This document shows, piece after piece, positions 41,022-51,177 of a stretch of DNA of 64,000 nucleotides. The DNA is from Halomonas sp. GT. Lineage in GTDB: Bacteria; Pseudomonadota; Gammaproteobacteria; Pseudomonadales; Halomonadaceae. Position numbers and translations under genes: made by a program. The stretch lies in contig NZ_CP020562.1 in NCBI RefSeq assembly GCF_002082565.1, forward strand, positions 2,604,001 to 2,668,000, read 5' to 3'. Positions within the stretch are counted from its first letter, which is position 1. Each line of letters begins with the position of its first letter. Under the pieces are notes generated by a model that worked only from the letters and a program-made list of their open reading frames with translations, did no database searches and had not been told where the DNA came from.

Positions 41022-42926
41022 TCAGCTAATTAGGCCACGCTCACGCAACGTCTTAATCACGCTATCAGCCGCTTCTTCGGCACTCATTTCTGAGGTTTTC
41101 AGATGAATATCTGGCGACTCAGGTGCTTCATACGTTGAATCAATGCCTGTGAAGTTTTTCAGCTCACCGCGACGAGCCTTTTTATAAAGACCTTTAGGAT
41201 CACGAGCTTCTACTACATTTAGCGGTGCATCTACGAAAATCTCGATGAATTCACCTGCTTCCAGCAAATCTCGCGCTAGTTGACGCTCGCTACGGAAAGG
41301 CGAAATAAACGCGGACATAACGATCAACCCAGCATCAACCATCAGCTTGGCAGTTTCCGCTACGCGACGCACGTTTTCAACGCGATCAGCATCAGTAAAG
41401 CCTAAGTCACGGTTTAAACCATGACGAACGTTATCACCGTCTAGTAAGTAGGTATGCTGGCCCTGGGTAAATAGCTTTTTCTCAACCAAATTAGCGATCG
41501 TTGATTTACCAGCACCAGAAAGACCTGTGAACCACAGAACTGCGGGCTTCTGGCTCTTCGCCAACGCACGTGCCTGTTTATCAATATCCACGTGTTGCAT
41601 ATGAATATTCTGGCTACGACGAAGGGCAAAATGCAGCATACCTGCACCCACCGTATTGTTCGTCATACGGTCAATCAGGATAAAGCCGCCAGTGTCGTGG
41701 TTGTCTTTATAGGCATCAAAAGCAACCGCACGGTTGAGGCTAATCGTGCAGACACCAATGCCGTTCAAATCAAGCTGCTTGCCAGCCGTGTGTTCCAGCG
41801 TATTAACGTTAACCTGATATTTAATATCGGTAACGGTCGCTGACACCATTTGGGTGCCTAGCTTCATTAAGTAAGGGCGGCCTGGCAGCAGCGGCGCCTC
41901 ATGCATCCACACTAACGTTGTTTCGAACTGATCAGCCGTATGCGCAGGCTGCTCTACACCGGAGATGACATCGCCCCGAGAGATATCAATTTCATCTTCC
42001 AGCAGCAGTGTTACCGACTGTCCTGCCACCGCCTCATCCAAATCACCATCAAAGGTATAGATGCGTGACACCGTGCTGGTTTTACCAGAAGGCTGAACAC
42101 GAATCTGATCGCCAGGGCGAACAACACCACTGGCTACCATGCCACTAAAGCCACGGAAGTCCAGGTTAGGACGGTTCACCCATTGCACTGGCATTCGGAA
42201 GGGAGAGCGCTGCAAATGCTCAGCATCCAGCTCTACCGTTTCCAAATAGCCCATCAGCGTAGTGCCGTGATACCAAGGCATGTGCGGGCTCGGCTCAATA
42301 ACGTTATCGCCTTTCAACGCCGACATAGGGATAAACGTAATGTTTTCCAAACCGAGCTGTTTGGCAAACGTACGGTACTCTTCAACGATCTGGTCGAAAC
42401 GCGCTTTAGAGTAATCCACCAAGTCCATTTTATTGATGGCAACGACGACATGCCGCATGCCCATCAATGACATTAAAAAACTGTGGCGACGCGTCTGCGT
42501 TAAAATTCCGTGGCGCGCATCAACCATCAAAATAGCTGCGTCTGCCGTGGAAGCACCAGTCACCATGTTACGGGTGTACTGTTCATGCCCAGGCGTATCA
42601 GCAACGATAAACTTACGCTTTTCAGTGGAGAAAAAGCGATAGGCCACATCGATAGTGATGCCTTGCTCACGCTCTGCTGCCAGACCATCAACCAGCAGCG
42701 CAAAATCCATATCGCCGCCCTGAGTACCATACTTTTTAGAGTCAGCTTCAATAGCAGCCAACTGATCTTCAAATAACAGCTTGGATTCAAACAACAAGCG
42801 ACCGATCAGAGTACTTTTGCCGTCATCGACGCTGCCACAGGTAATAAAACGCAGTAAGCCTTTGTGCTCATGAGCCTTCAGATAACCTTCGATGTCTTCG
42901 GCAATGAGTTCAGATGAATGCGACAT
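41022..42926 (-). CDS. cysNC: bifunctional sulfate adenylyltransferase large subunit / APS kinase (CysN-CysC fusion)
   Basis: 634 residues. CysN part (1 to about 440): G1 [15 protein letters not shown], the [15 protein letters not shown] switch, G3 [12 protein letters not shown] and G4 NKMD, followed by EF-Tu-like beta barrels. CysC part (about 465-634): [51 protein letters not shown] and the [12 protein letters not shown] loop. With CysD it makes APS from sulfate and ATP, and the kinase half makes PAPS. It overlaps cysD by one base (TAATG), so the two are translationally coupled. This NodQ-like fusion is common and is well suited to feeding sulfotransferases. Confidence 0.97.
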   Translation of the reverse strand: MSHSSELIAEDIEGYLKAHEHKGLLRFITCGSVDDGKSTLIGRLLFESKLLFEDQLAAIEADSKKYGTQGGDMDFALLVDGLAAEREQGITIDVAYRFFSTEKRKFIVADTPGHEQYTRNMVTGASTADAAILMVDARHGILTQTRRHSFLMSLMGMRHVVVAINKMDLVDYSKARFDQIVEEYRTFAKQLGLENITFIPMSALKGDNVIEPSPHMPWYHGTTLMGYLETVELDAEHLQRSPFRMPVQWVNRPNLDFRGFSGMVASGVVRPGDQIRVQPSGKTSTVSRIYTFDGDLDEAVAGQSVTLLLEDEIDISRGDVISGVEQPAHTADQFETTLVWMHEAPLLPGRPYLMKLGTQMVSATVTDIKYQVNVNTLEHTAGKQLDLNGIGVCTISLNRAVAFDAYKDNHDTGGFILIDRMTNNTVGAGMLHFALRRSQNIHMQHVDIDKQARALAKSQKPAVLWFTGLSGAGKSTIANLVEKKLFTQGQHTYLLDGDNVRHGLNRDLGFTDADRVENVRRVAETAKLMVDAGLIVMSAFISPFRSERQLARDLLEAGEFIEIFVDAPLNVVEARDPKGLYKKARRGELKNFTGIDSTYEAPESPDIHLKTSEMSAEEAADSVIKTLRERGLIS

Positions 42927-43828
42927 TAGAAATACCCCTCTTGCTTTTTCTTCTCCATAGATGCTGCGCTGTCATGATCAATCACTCGCCCCTGGCGCTC
43001 AGAGGTCTTAGTCAGCAGCATCTCTTGGATAATAGCTGGCAGCGTATCGGCGTCAGACTCCACCGCTCCTGTTAGGGGGTAGCAGCCTAGCGTGCGGAAA
43101 CGAACCTTGCGCATCATCGGGACTTCACCCGGCTCCAGCGGCATACGCTCATCGTCTACCATGATCAGCGCACCATCACGCTCAACTACGGGGCGCTCTG
43201 CCGAGTAGTACAGCGGAACAATGGGAATATTCTGCAGATGGATATACTGCCAAATATCCAGCTCAGTCCAGTTAGAGATGGGGAATACGCGAATAGACTC
43301 TTTAGGGTTCTTACGCGTGTTGTACAGCTTCCACAGCTCAGGACGCTGATTTTTCGGGTCCCAGCGGTGCTGAGCAGAACGGAAAGAGAACACACGCTCT
43401 TTAGCACGTGACTTCTCTTCATCACGGCGGGCACCGCCAAAAGCCGCATCGAACCCGTACTTATCAAGTGCTTGTTTCAGGCCTTCGGTTTTCATCACAT
43501 CGGTGTGAATCGCCGAGCCATGTGTAAACGGGTTGATGTCTTTCTCAACGCCTTCCGGGTTGATATGCACCAGAAGATCCATACCGATCTCTTCGGCCAT
43601 TTTATCGCGGAATTCATACATCGCACGGAATTTCCAGCGCGTATCCACGTGTAACAATGGAAACGGCGGCGGCCCAGGCGCAAACGCCTTACGTGCCAAG
43701 TGCAGCATGACCGCAGAGTCTTTACCTACGGAATAAAGCATTACCGGGTTTTCGGCCTCGGCGACCACTTCGCGCATAATCTGGATGCTTTCCGCTTCCA
43801 GTCGCTGTAAATGGGTGAGTGATGTCAT
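42926..43828 (-). CDS. cysD: sulfate adenylyltransferase small subunit CysD
   Basis: 300 residues from ATG 43828, with CGGGAAAG close upstream; the adjacent in-frame ATG 43831 is equally possible and an upstream start at 43864 is not needed. An N-type ATP pyrophosphatase fold: [25 protein letters not shown], the PP-loop variant [57 protein letters not shown] (positions in the middle) and the closing [20 protein letters not shown]. It adenylates sulfate, driven by GTP hydrolysis on CysN. First gene of cysD-cysNC. Its upstream gap of 140 bp to the transposase-like gene probably holds the promoter. Confidence 0.97.
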   Translation of the reverse strand: MTSLTHLQRLEAESIQIMREVVAEAENPVMLYSVGKDSAVMLHLARKAFAPGPPPFPLLHVDTRWKFRAMYEFRDKMAEEIGMDLLVHINPEGVEKDINPFTHGSAIHTDVMKTEGLKQALDKYGFDAAFGGARRDEEKSRAKERVFSFRSAQHRWDPKNQRPELWKLYNTRKNPKESIRVFPISNWTELDIWQYIHLQNIPIVPLYYSAERPVVERDGALIMVDDERMPLEPGEVPMMRKVRFRTLGCYPLTGAVESDADTLPAIIQEMLLTKTSERQGRVIDHDSAASMEKKKQEGYF

Positions 43829-43967
43829 CATCTTTCCCGACGTTGTGTTAAAAACTGTTTTCAAGTGGTCGCTCGCAGCACCGCCTTAAAAACCCTGTAA
43901 AATTAGCAGCATGTTGATGCTGAATAACGACTTACCTTGCTTACCTCAGGACTTACCTCAGCTGCTG

Positions 43968-44786
43968 TTAGGCGCTAAGCGCTAAATCAGCAGACACAGG
44001 CACTAGACAAAACGACGCCTGCTGCGCCAACCAATCGGTAATGTCAGGGCTAGCGGTTAGCAACGCCCCATGAAACACCAGCACCTTCACGCCATAAGCC
44101 TTCAAGGCGGCAAATACAGATAGATATGCCTGAGCGTCTGGCGGGCTTTCAAAGCAACGCATCAGCAAACGGCCTCTCGACCCATGCAAATAAATCTGGA
44201 ACAGCGACTTCGTAGGATGGGCAATATGTCGAACGCCCCCCTGCCACCGCTGATCAGCCTCTTTCAACTTATTGAAGCGCGGAGCTACTGCGGTTCGAAA
44301 CCAGCGGCCCTGTTGTGAACGCTGCGTTGCTAAGGCACTTAGCTTCCAAGGCTCATGCTTTAGCCCCTGCGCTTCCCACCAATGTTCAATGGCCCGCTGA
44401 GAGAGCACAACACCATGCTGAATAGCCAACCACTCGGCTAATCCGGCACTGCTCCAGCCTGGCTCAATCAAATGCGGCGTATCTTCTGCCCGTTGGATTG
44501 GAACTTGTTCTGGCACTTGAACAGGTTGTTGAAAAAGCGCCTGCCACAATAACGCCTGAACATCCGCACTAAGCACATTTGCCTGACCCTTTAACCGTCC
44601 GCGTGGCTTGACAGGTACAGCCGCCCACCCGCCTTCTCGAAAGGCTTTCCACGCTGCCGAGACAGTAGGCGCTGATAACCCTGTTTGTTGACTGACCACC
44701 GCGACAGTGTAACCATCTAAGCGTAGCTGAACAGCCTGCTTACGACGCGCATTCAACAGTTCAGGCGATAAATGTTTAGTGCTCAA
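43968..44786 (-). CDS. helix-turn-helix protein derived from an IS630-type transposase
   Basis: 272 residues, TTG start at 44786. The N-terminal part is the IS630 double HTH: LNARRKQAVQLRLDGYTVAVVSQQTGLSAPTVSAAWKAFREGGW, followed by the KPRGRLKGQANVLSADVQALLW linker and a second winged-helix region ending LSQRAIEHWWEAQGLKHEPWKLS. The C-terminal part recalls a reduced DDE domain (KSLFQIYLHGSRGRLLMRCFE, YGVKVLVFHGALL), but the catalytic Asp/Glu positions of IS630 are not recognisable. The gene is intact, single, has no visible inverted repeats and sits between cysD and an SLC13 permease. A domesticated DNA-binding protein, possibly a local regulator, is inferred. Confidence 0.65.
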   Translation of the reverse strand: MSTKHLSPELLNARRKQAVQLRLDGYTVAVVSQQTGLSAPTVSAAWKAFREGGWAAVPVKPRGRLKGQANVLSADVQALLWQALFQQPVQVPEQVPIQRAEDTPHLIEPGWSSAGLAEWLAIQHGVVLSQRAIEHWWEAQGLKHEPWKLSALATQRSQQGRWFRTAVAPRFNKLKEADQRWQGGVRHIAHPTKSLFQIYLHGSRGRLLMRCFESPPDAQAYLSVFAALKAYGVKVLVFHGALLTASPDITDWLAQQASFCLVPVSADLALSA

Positions 44787-44927
44787 TATGTATTTTAACC
44801 TTTTGATTTTTAATCAATATTTAGCGTTGAAAAATACTATTTAAATCAATTATTAGACACCATCATAAAAGCCTGCGTAAAATCCATCAAGCACCTAGTG
44901 TATTTTTTGGTTTTATAAGGACCCATC

Positions 44928-46655
44928 ATGACCCCCTGGGCCGTTTTATTTTCAATTACCGTTTTGCTCGTCCTATTAATCAGCGGCAAGGTTAAGCCCG
45001 CTATTGCTTTTGTTACGTTTGCCAGCATGTTTTTGCTGCTAGGCTTTGTCGACACAAGTACGCTACTAATGCAATACACCAACCCAGCACTTGCTACCTT
45101 GCTATTATTGCTGCTTGTATCGCTTGCATTAGAGCGCTCGCCATTACTCGATTGGCTTTCCCGCCACCTGCTTAAAGGCCATCCACGTCTTGCTACGGCT
45201 AAATTAATGGGCAGCACTGCGGTTCTGTCGGCATTCTTGAATAACACTGCCGTCGTCGCTGCTTTTTTAGGTGCCATCTCGCGCCAAGAGCGTATTGCTC
45301 CTTCACGACTGTTAATTCCGCTCTCTTATGCCTCGATTTTAGGCGGGATTACCACCCTGGTCGGTACGTCTACCAATCTAGTAGTGAACTCCTTTAACCT
45401 CAGTGCCAGCGGTAGTGAGCTAGGCATGTTTCAATTCAGTTTAGTGGGCGTGCCTGTCGCATTAATTACGCTGTGCATACTGTTATGGCGCGCAAGCGCT
45501 CTACCTCACCATCGCCTGGAAGATACTGACGAAAAACTCTCCTACTTTCTCGCTGCCGATGTAGAAGCCGACTCACCGATGATTGGCAAGAGTATTGAAG
45601 AAAACGGCTTAAGAAGCCTAAATGGGCTGTATCTATTAGAAATTGAACGTCAAGGCCGCCTAATCAGCCCCGTCGCGCCAGAAGAACGCCTTCAAGCGGC
45701 CGATACGCTAGTATTTACTGGAGAAGTAAGCAAAGTTCAGGCACTACAACGCTTTCCCGGACTCAATCTATTTGGACATCAAGCCGATAACCTGCTCGCC
45801 ACTAATTTGGTAGAAGTGGTGATTTCCCATGAATCAGAACTTTCCAGCAAAACACTACAGGACGTCGATTTCCGTAGTATGTTTAGTGCAGGCGTTGTTG
45901 GCATACGCCGTGGCGGCAAACGCTTAGAAGGCCAGCTTGGCAAAATCCCACTGCGGGTGGGCGACTGCTTGCTGCTGGCCGTGAGTGCTGACTTTCGTCA
46001 ACACCGCAATATAGACCGCAACTTTCATCTGCTCAGTGGTAGTTTTACACGACCACAACTCACGCGAAAAGAAAGCATCATTACGCTAGGCGGGTTTGCA
46101 ACGGTTATCGCACTGGCGACTGCCAACTTACTGCCGCTGTTTCATGGCTTGCTACTGTTACTGGGCGGCCTATTGCTATTAAAAGTGATTAGCTTGGCAG
46201 AGCTACGCCGCCGCTTTCCGTTTGAGCTTTGGCTGATCATTGGTTCTGCATTGGGAATAGCGCAAGCGTTAGAAAATTCGGGGGCCGCCTCTGTTCTGGC
46301 AGAGGGAATGCAGTGGATGTTTAGTGGTTACGGCGTTTACGCCGCTTTTATTGGCTGCTACCTACTAACATTATTGTTAACCGAAACAGTTACCAATAAC
46401 GCTGCCGCCGCACTGGCTTTTCCTATTGCCTGGAGCACCGCCCAAGCCTTTGGTGTCGACCCTTTGCCATTTGTGATGGCAGTTGCCTATGGTGCCAGCG
46501 CCTGCTTTTTAATTCCCTTTGGCTATCAGACCCACCTGATGGTGTATTCCCCAGGGCGCTATAAAATTACAGATTTCTTCAAAATCGGCTTGCCGGTTAG
46601 CCTAACCTACTCAGCCGCGGTCTTAGTGATTACCCCAATGGTGTTTCCTTTTTGA
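44928..46655 (+). CDS. SLC13-family anion permease with RCK_C domains, probable sulfate transporter
   Basis: 575 residues. N-terminal membrane half begins PWAVLFSITVLLVLLISGKVKPAIAFV, with the family segment LNNTAVVAAFLGAISRQERIAPSRLLIPLSYASILGGITTLVGTSTNLVVNSF (positions about 104-156). Two cytoplasmic TrkA-C/RCK_C domains (about 205-380; NGLYLLEIERQGRLISPV and VVGIRRGGKRLEGQLGKIPLRVGDCLLL) interrupt it. The second membrane half has TETVTNNAAAALAFPIAWS and GASACFLIPFGYQTHLMVYSPG. This architecture is shared by bacterial sulfate and other anion transporters. Divergent from the cysDNC block, which supports sulfate. Start ATG 44928 has AAGGACCC upstream. Confidence 0.85.
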   Translation: MTPWAVLFSITVLLVLLISGKVKPAIAFVTFASMFLLLGFVDTSTLLMQYTNPALATLLLLLLVSLALERSPLLDWLSRHLLKGHPRLATAKLMGSTAVLSAFLNNTAVVAAFLGAISRQERIAPSRLLIPLSYASILGGITTLVGTSTNLVVNSFNLSASGSELGMFQFSLVGVPVALITLCILLWRASALPHHRLEDTDEKLSYFLAADVEADSPMIGKSIEENGLRSLNGLYLLEIERQGRLISPVAPEERLQAADTLVFTGEVSKVQALQRFPGLNLFGHQADNLLATNLVEVVISHESELSSKTLQDVDFRSMFSAGVVGIRRGGKRLEGQLGKIPLRVGDCLLLAVSADFRQHRNIDRNFHLLSGSFTRPQLTRKESIITLGGFATVIALATANLLPLFHGLLLLLGGLLLLKVISLAELRRRFPFELWLIIGSALGIAQALENSGAASVLAEGMQWMFSGYGVYAAFIGCYLLTLLLTETVTNNAAAALAFPIAWSTAQAFGVDPLPFVMAVAYGASACFLIPFGYQTHLMVYSPGRYKITDFFKIGLPVSLTYSAAVLVITPMVFPF

Positions 46656-46663
46656 GCACGACC

Positions 46664-46703
46664 AAAAAAAAGCCGCTGCAGTGTGAACTGAGCGGCTTTT
46701 TTT
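46664..46703. terminator. bidirectional intrinsic terminator
   Basis: An A run and AGCCGCT are followed by a 13-base loop, AGCGGCT and a T run. The symmetric arrangement serves both the SLC13 gene (plus) and galU (minus), whose stop codons converge on it. Confidence 0.9.
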
Positions 46704-46726
46704 AGCATTGGTTATACAGGCGCGCT

Positions 46727-47581
46727 TTACACCTCATAACCCGCTTCGCGAGCGAGCGTCGTATTGGCTTTTAACCATCCTTCAATATGTCCACAATCAA
46801 AAGTACGGCCATGCATACGGAACGCTTGTACAGTTTTGCCTTCTTGCATCAACCGGTCAATCGCATCGGTCAACTGGATTTCATTACCAGCACCAGGCGG
46901 TTGGTCGCGCAATAACTCCATGATGCGATAAGGAAGCACATAACGACCAATGACTGAAAGGCGAGAAGGTGCTTCTTCAGGCGATGGCTTTTCTACAACA
47001 CCGCGCATGTTGGCGCTTTCCCCCGCGGCTGGCTCGTCACAATCAACAATGCCATAGCGGTAAACATCTTCTTTGGGCACGGCTTCAACCATAATTTGCG
47101 AAGCATCGTTGGCATCCCAGCGCCCTACCATGCTGCCTAAATCACAGGCATTGCTACCCACCTGGGGCTTTACCAACACATCAGGAAGGATGACAGCAAA
47201 CGGCTCGTCTTTATCCAACAGATGCGCAGCACAGAAAATTGCATGGCCTAAACCTTTTGCATTGGGCTGGCGGACACTGGTCACTTTGAGTTTTTTGGGA
47301 GAAATAGCAGACAGTGTTTCCAGTAACGCATCTTTTCCCTTACTGGCAAGTGAATGCTCAAGTTCAAAGTGGGCATCAAAGTGGTCTTCTATGGCTGATT
47401 TACCCGCTCGCGTCACCAAGATTATTTCATTGATACCCGCCGCCAGCGCTTCTTCTACCACATGCTGAATCAGTGGACGATCCACAACAGGCACCATCTC
47501 CTTAGGGATCGCTTTGCTGATGGGCAGAAGGCGTGTGCCAAAACCAGCTACCGGAATAATCGCTTTGCGCACTTGAGTCAT
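46727..47581 (-). CDS. galU: UTP--glucose-1-phosphate uridylyltransferase
   Basis: 284 residues. Makes UDP-glucose for capsule, LPS and trehalose pathways. Seen: IPVAGFGTRLLPISKAIPKEMVPVVDRPLIQHVVEEA (nucleotide loop and Lys), ILVTRAGKSAIEDHFD, VRQPNAKGLGHAIFCAAHLL, FAVILPDVLV, MRGVVEKPSPEEAPS and GAGNEIQLTDAIDRLM. Length and motifs are standard. It overlaps the pgi stop by one base, giving a pgi-galU unit on the minus strand, so UDP-glucose synthesis and hexose-phosphate interconversion are co-expressed near the polysaccharide genes. Confidence 0.97.
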   Translation of the reverse strand: MTQVRKAIIPVAGFGTRLLPISKAIPKEMVPVVDRPLIQHVVEEALAAGINEIILVTRAGKSAIEDHFDAHFELEHSLASKGKDALLETLSAISPKKLKVTSVRQPNAKGLGHAIFCAAHLLDKDEPFAVILPDVLVKPQVGSNACDLGSMVGRWDANDASQIMVEAVPKEDVYRYGIVDCDEPAAGESANMRGVVEKPSPEEAPSRLSVIGRYVLPYRIMELLRDQPPGAGNEIQLTDAIDRLMQEGKTVQAFRMHGRTFDCGHIEGWLKANTTLAREAGYEV

Positions 47582-49278
47582 TAACTACTTCCTTTATCAT
47601 TTCGTTGCTTACGCCACTCATTCACTTTATGCAGCAGTTGAGTAGTACTCGGATCTTCTACATTTTGATGCTCAACTGGCTCATTTGCCAACGTTTGGTA
47701 CAGGCTTGTTGCCAATCGCTTTCCAAGCTCGACCCCCGGCTGATCGAAAGGGTTCAAATTCCATAAGACCGATTGAACAAACACCTTGTGTTCATAAAGC
47801 GCCAGCAAGGCTCCAATTGACCATGCATTTAACGTTTTCAACAATACAACAGAATTGGGCTGATTGCCCCGATACCCTTGAGCCATATAGCCACGAAGCG
47901 ATGGAGGAATCGCATCATCACCCAACGCAAATAGCTGCGATTGCGCCAAACAGTGAGCTAAGGTTAGCTGCTCCTGGGCTTCCAGTGCACGGCTTACTTT
48001 TTCACAGGCCGCCACTGGGCGCTGCGTAACCGCCACAAAATCAGCGCTCACCGTGTGGCTACCTTGATGCAAAAGTTGGTAAAACGCATGCTGGCCATTA
48101 GGCCCCACATCTCCCCATAAAATGGGGCATGTTGCATGGGAAACAGAACGCCCATCCAAGCCAACACTTTTACCGTTAGACTCCATTTCTAACTGTTGCA
48201 AATACGCGGCTAAGCTCTTCAAACGGCCATCGTATGGCAGCACGGCATGAGTGGGAATATTCAAAAATTGCGAGTTCCACGCCCCTACCAAGGCCATCAA
48301 TACTGGTAAATTTGATGCTAACGGCGCCTCCAAAAAATGCTTATCCATGGCATGCGCCCCTTCTAATAGCGCATCGAAGCACTCCAAGCCAAGCTGCATT
48401 GCTACACTTATCCCAATAGGCGACCACAGCGAAAAGCGACCACCGATCCACTCCTTGAACACCAACTGCTGCGATTCAGGAATGCCAAAATCCGTCATTT
48501 TTTCAGGCTTAGATGACACACCAATCAACTGATAACGACAAACGGTCGCTTCATCTACCTCTAGTGCGTGACTTAACCACGCCAGCGCCGTACGTACGTT
48601 AAACTGAGTATCTGCGGTAGTGAAGGATTTGGAGGCCAACACCAACAGCGTAGTCGCAGGGTTTAAGCTCTCCATCAAGGGCAGCAGCTGCGCGCCATCC
48701 ATCGTAGAAACATAGTGCACGTCTACTTTAATGCTACTGGGGCGATCTGCTAACGCTTCACTGATCAGTTTTGGCCCCAAATCAGAGCCCCCCACACCAA
48801 TATGCACAATATCGGTGATCGCTTGCCCGGTAGCGCCATACCACTCACCACGATGGACCCGCTTAACCATCTCCGACATACGTTCACGCTGGTGCTGACA
48901 AAAAGCTGCTGCACTTTCCATGCCCTCTGGTGGCACTTCGTTAGTTGGCCACCTTGCAGCCACATGCAGTGCCGCCCGCTTCTCAGAAGGATTGACTTCA
49001 GCACCAGCAAACAGCGCCTGCCGTTTAGCAGTTAGCCCACAGCTTTCTGCCCATGCCGTTAAAAGCCCGATGGTTTCAGTCGTTAAACGCTGCTTACTGA
49101 AATCAATATGCAAGCTACCGAAGGTGAATGCCAATGCACGGGCACGCTGTTGAGCACAGCCGGAATCATTACCTAAAAGATCACTTAAGGACTGGGCATA
49201 AAGATGTTCTGCATGCACATGCAGTTCATTTACTGGTGTATAAACACGTGGATTTACGTTAGAAAGCGGTGAGTTCAT
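47581..49278 (-). CDS. pgi: glucose-6-phosphate isomerase
   Basis: 565 residues. Interconverts glucose-6-phosphate and fructose-6-phosphate. Seen: VHIGVGGSDLGPKLISEAL, YVSTMDGAQL, VLASKSFTTADTQFNVRTA, GGRFSLWSPIGISVAMQLG (signature 1 region), PYDGRLKSLAAYLQQLEMESNGKSV, WGDVGPNGQHAFYQLLHQGSHTV and the signature-2 VFVQSVLWNLNPFDQPGVELGK. ATG 49278 follows AAGGAAGACAAT. The neighbours galU and pgm complete a route from fructose-6-phosphate to UDP-glucose. About 300 bp without genes precede it. Confidence 0.97.
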   Translation of the reverse strand: MNSPLSNVNPRVYTPVNELHVHAEHLYAQSLSDLLGNDSGCAQQRARALAFTFGSLHIDFSKQRLTTETIGLLTAWAESCGLTAKRQALFAGAEVNPSEKRAALHVAARWPTNEVPPEGMESAAAFCQHQRERMSEMVKRVHRGEWYGATGQAITDIVHIGVGGSDLGPKLISEALADRPSSIKVDVHYVSTMDGAQLLPLMESLNPATTLLVLASKSFTTADTQFNVRTALAWLSHALEVDEATVCRYQLIGVSSKPEKMTDFGIPESQQLVFKEWIGGRFSLWSPIGISVAMQLGLECFDALLEGAHAMDKHFLEAPLASNLPVLMALVGAWNSQFLNIPTHAVLPYDGRLKSLAAYLQQLEMESNGKSVGLDGRSVSHATCPILWGDVGPNGQHAFYQLLHQGSHTVSADFVAVTQRPVAACEKVSRALEAQEQLTLAHCLAQSQLFALGDDAIPPSLRGYMAQGYRGNQPNSVVLLKTLNAWSIGALLALYEHKVFVQSVLWNLNPFDQPGVELGKRLATSLYQTLANEPVEHQNVEDPSTTQLLHKVNEWRKQRNDKGSS

Positions 49279-49581
49279 ATTGTCTTCCTTGATTAATTAA
49301 GGGATGACCTGACAAATATACAAGGCAAAAGCTAAGCCAAATCACCCCTCATCACATTCAACGCGAGAGTTTACAATAGGATGACAAAGAATTGTTAAGT
49401 ATGAGTAGCAATCTCGTACTCCGATAGCTGCTTTTGCGTGTACGTTGGTCCAGGTTGAAGAGCCTCAATCATCGCGAGCTTAAGCTACCTCCCACAAGGT
49501 ACCGTGCCGCTGTTCTATTGTAGGAAGCCGATTTATCGGTGGTCCGACATCCCGGCGATGGCGGCGTAGCCGCCCCGCTGT
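49279..49581. other. intergenic region between pgm and pgi, with a REP-like palindrome
   Basis: Holds the pgi promoter region on the minus strand. Near the pgm stop lies GGCGGC-GTA-GCCGCC (49560-49574) beside the GC-rich stretch TAGGAAGCCGATTTATCGG, an arrangement like repetitive extragenic palindromes. I see no coding frame of interest. Confidence 0.5.
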
Positions 49582-51177
49582 TTACCCCTTTAGCACACTG
49601 GAAAGCAGCGTGGTGGCACTATCAATCAGTTCATCTAAATGCTGCGGGCCTTTAAAGCTTTCAGCGTACACTTTATAGAGCGATTCAGTACCGCTGGGGC
49701 GCGCAGCAAACCAGCCACTGTCAGTGGTTACCTTCAAACCACCAATGGCCTCTCCGTTGCCCGGGGCATTAACCAACACAGCGGTAATCAGGTCACCGGC
49801 TAACGTGGTTTCCGTAACACTGTCAGCAGTAAGCTTCTTAAAGGCCGCTTTTTCTTCTGCTGTACAGGCAGTATCTACACGCTTGTAGAATGGCTCACCA
49901 AAGCGCTCGGTTAAGGAACGGTAGTATTCACTGGGTGTTTTCCCAGTGACTGCGGTGATTTCAGCGGCTAACAAGCAAAGCACAATGCCGTCTTTATCGG
50001 TAGACCAAGCATTTCCATCGCGAGTTAATAAGCTCGCCCCAGCACTCTCTTCACCACCGAAGGCAAGCCACCCCTGGTGCAGCCCTTCAACAAACCACTT
50101 AAAGCCAACCGGTACTTCATAGAGTTCACGATGATGAGAGGCCACAACCCTATCAATCATCGAAGAGGACACTAGCGTCTTACCGATGTTGAGCGTTTCA
50201 GCCCACTCAGGTCGATGGCCAATCAAATAGTCTACGCACACCGCTAAAAAGTGGTTCGGGTTCATTAAGCCATTGGCATCAACAATGCCGTGGCGATCAG
50301 CGTCAGGGTCGTTGCCAAAAGCGAGATCGAATCGATCTTTAATCTTTAACAGGTTAGCCATGGCATCAGGACTAGAGCAATCCATACGAATCTTACCGTC
50401 ATGATCCAGTGGCATAAAACCAAAGCTGGCATCGACAGACGTATTGACCACCTCAAGATTCAAGCCATAGTGTTCAGCCACTGCTTGCCATACAGGCAAG
50501 GCGGTACCGCCCATCGGGTCGACACCCAACGTAAGATTGTCTTTTTGAATAGCGGTCATATCCACTACGCTACTCAGCTGAGCCACATAATGGGCCGTGA
50601 AATCGTACGCTTGCGCGTGCGCTAGCGCCTGCTCTAGCGGGGCTGGAGAAATGTCACATAACTGTCGTAGCAAATAGGCATTGGCGCGAAGCTCAATCCA
50701 TTTAGTTACTTCAGTGTCAGCAGGCCCACCATGAGAGGGATTGTACTTAATACCGCCATCTTCAGGTGGATTATGGGAAGGCGTAATAATTAAGCCATCA
50801 GCCAATGCAGCGTCTGGTGCTGTCAGGTCATTAATGTGGTTATGCTGCAAGATCGCTCGACTTACAAGCGGCGTTGCCGTAAAACCATGATTTTTTTCGA
50901 TAAGCACCGGTACTTTGTTAGCCGCAAGCACCTGTAAAGCACACTCCCATGCGGGTTTTGAAAGGGCATGAGTATCATAGCCAAGGAACATAGGGCCTTG
51001 GTAACCTGCCTCATTCCGGTAATCTACTACAGCTTGAGTAATCGCAAAAATGTGTGCCGCGTTAAAGGTGCGATCTGTGGCACGCCCTCGGTGACCTGAG
51101 GTTCCAAATGCTACACGCTCTTTTGCGATGTTGGCATCTGGGGTTTCATCAAAAAACGCCTTAACGATGGCATCCAT
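49582..51177 (-). CDS. pgm: phosphoglucomutase (alpha-D-glucose phosphate-specific)
   Basis: 531 residues. Converts glucose-6-phosphate to glucose-1-phosphate, the GalU substrate. Seen: RVAFGTSGHRGRATDRTFNAAH, the phosphoserine loop LIITPSHNPPEDGGIKYNPSHGG (Ser in TPSHNP), the metal loop FGNDPDADRHGIVD, VGFKWFVEGLHQGWLAFGGEESAGASLL for sugar binding and RPSGTESLYKVYAESF for phosphate binding. These are the hallmarks of the Pgm branch rather than the bifunctional AlgC branch. The glycosyltransferase gene upstream ends directly before its ATG (no gap), so it belongs to the galE/glycosyltransferase transcript. Confidence 0.96.
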   Translation of the reverse strand: MDAIVKAFFDETPDANIAKERVAFGTSGHRGRATDRTFNAAHIFAITQAVVDYRNEAGYQGPMFLGYDTHALSKPAWECALQVLAANKVPVLIEKNHGFTATPLVSRAILQHNHINDLTAPDAALADGLIITPSHNPPEDGGIKYNPSHGGPADTEVTKWIELRANAYLLRQLCDISPAPLEQALAHAQAYDFTAHYVAQLSSVVDMTAIQKDNLTLGVDPMGGTALPVWQAVAEHYGLNLEVVNTSVDASFGFMPLDHDGKIRMDCSSPDAMANLLKIKDRFDLAFGNDPDADRHGIVDANGLMNPNHFLAVCVDYLIGHRPEWAETLNIGKTLVSSSMIDRVVASHHRELYEVPVGFKWFVEGLHQGWLAFGGEESAGASLLTRDGNAWSTDKDGIVLCLLAAEITAVTGKTPSEYYRSLTERFGEPFYKRVDTACTAEEKAAFKKLTADSVTETTLAGDLITAVLVNAPGNGEAIGGLKVTTDSGWFAARPSGTESLYKVYAESFKGPQHLDELIDSATTLLSSVLKG

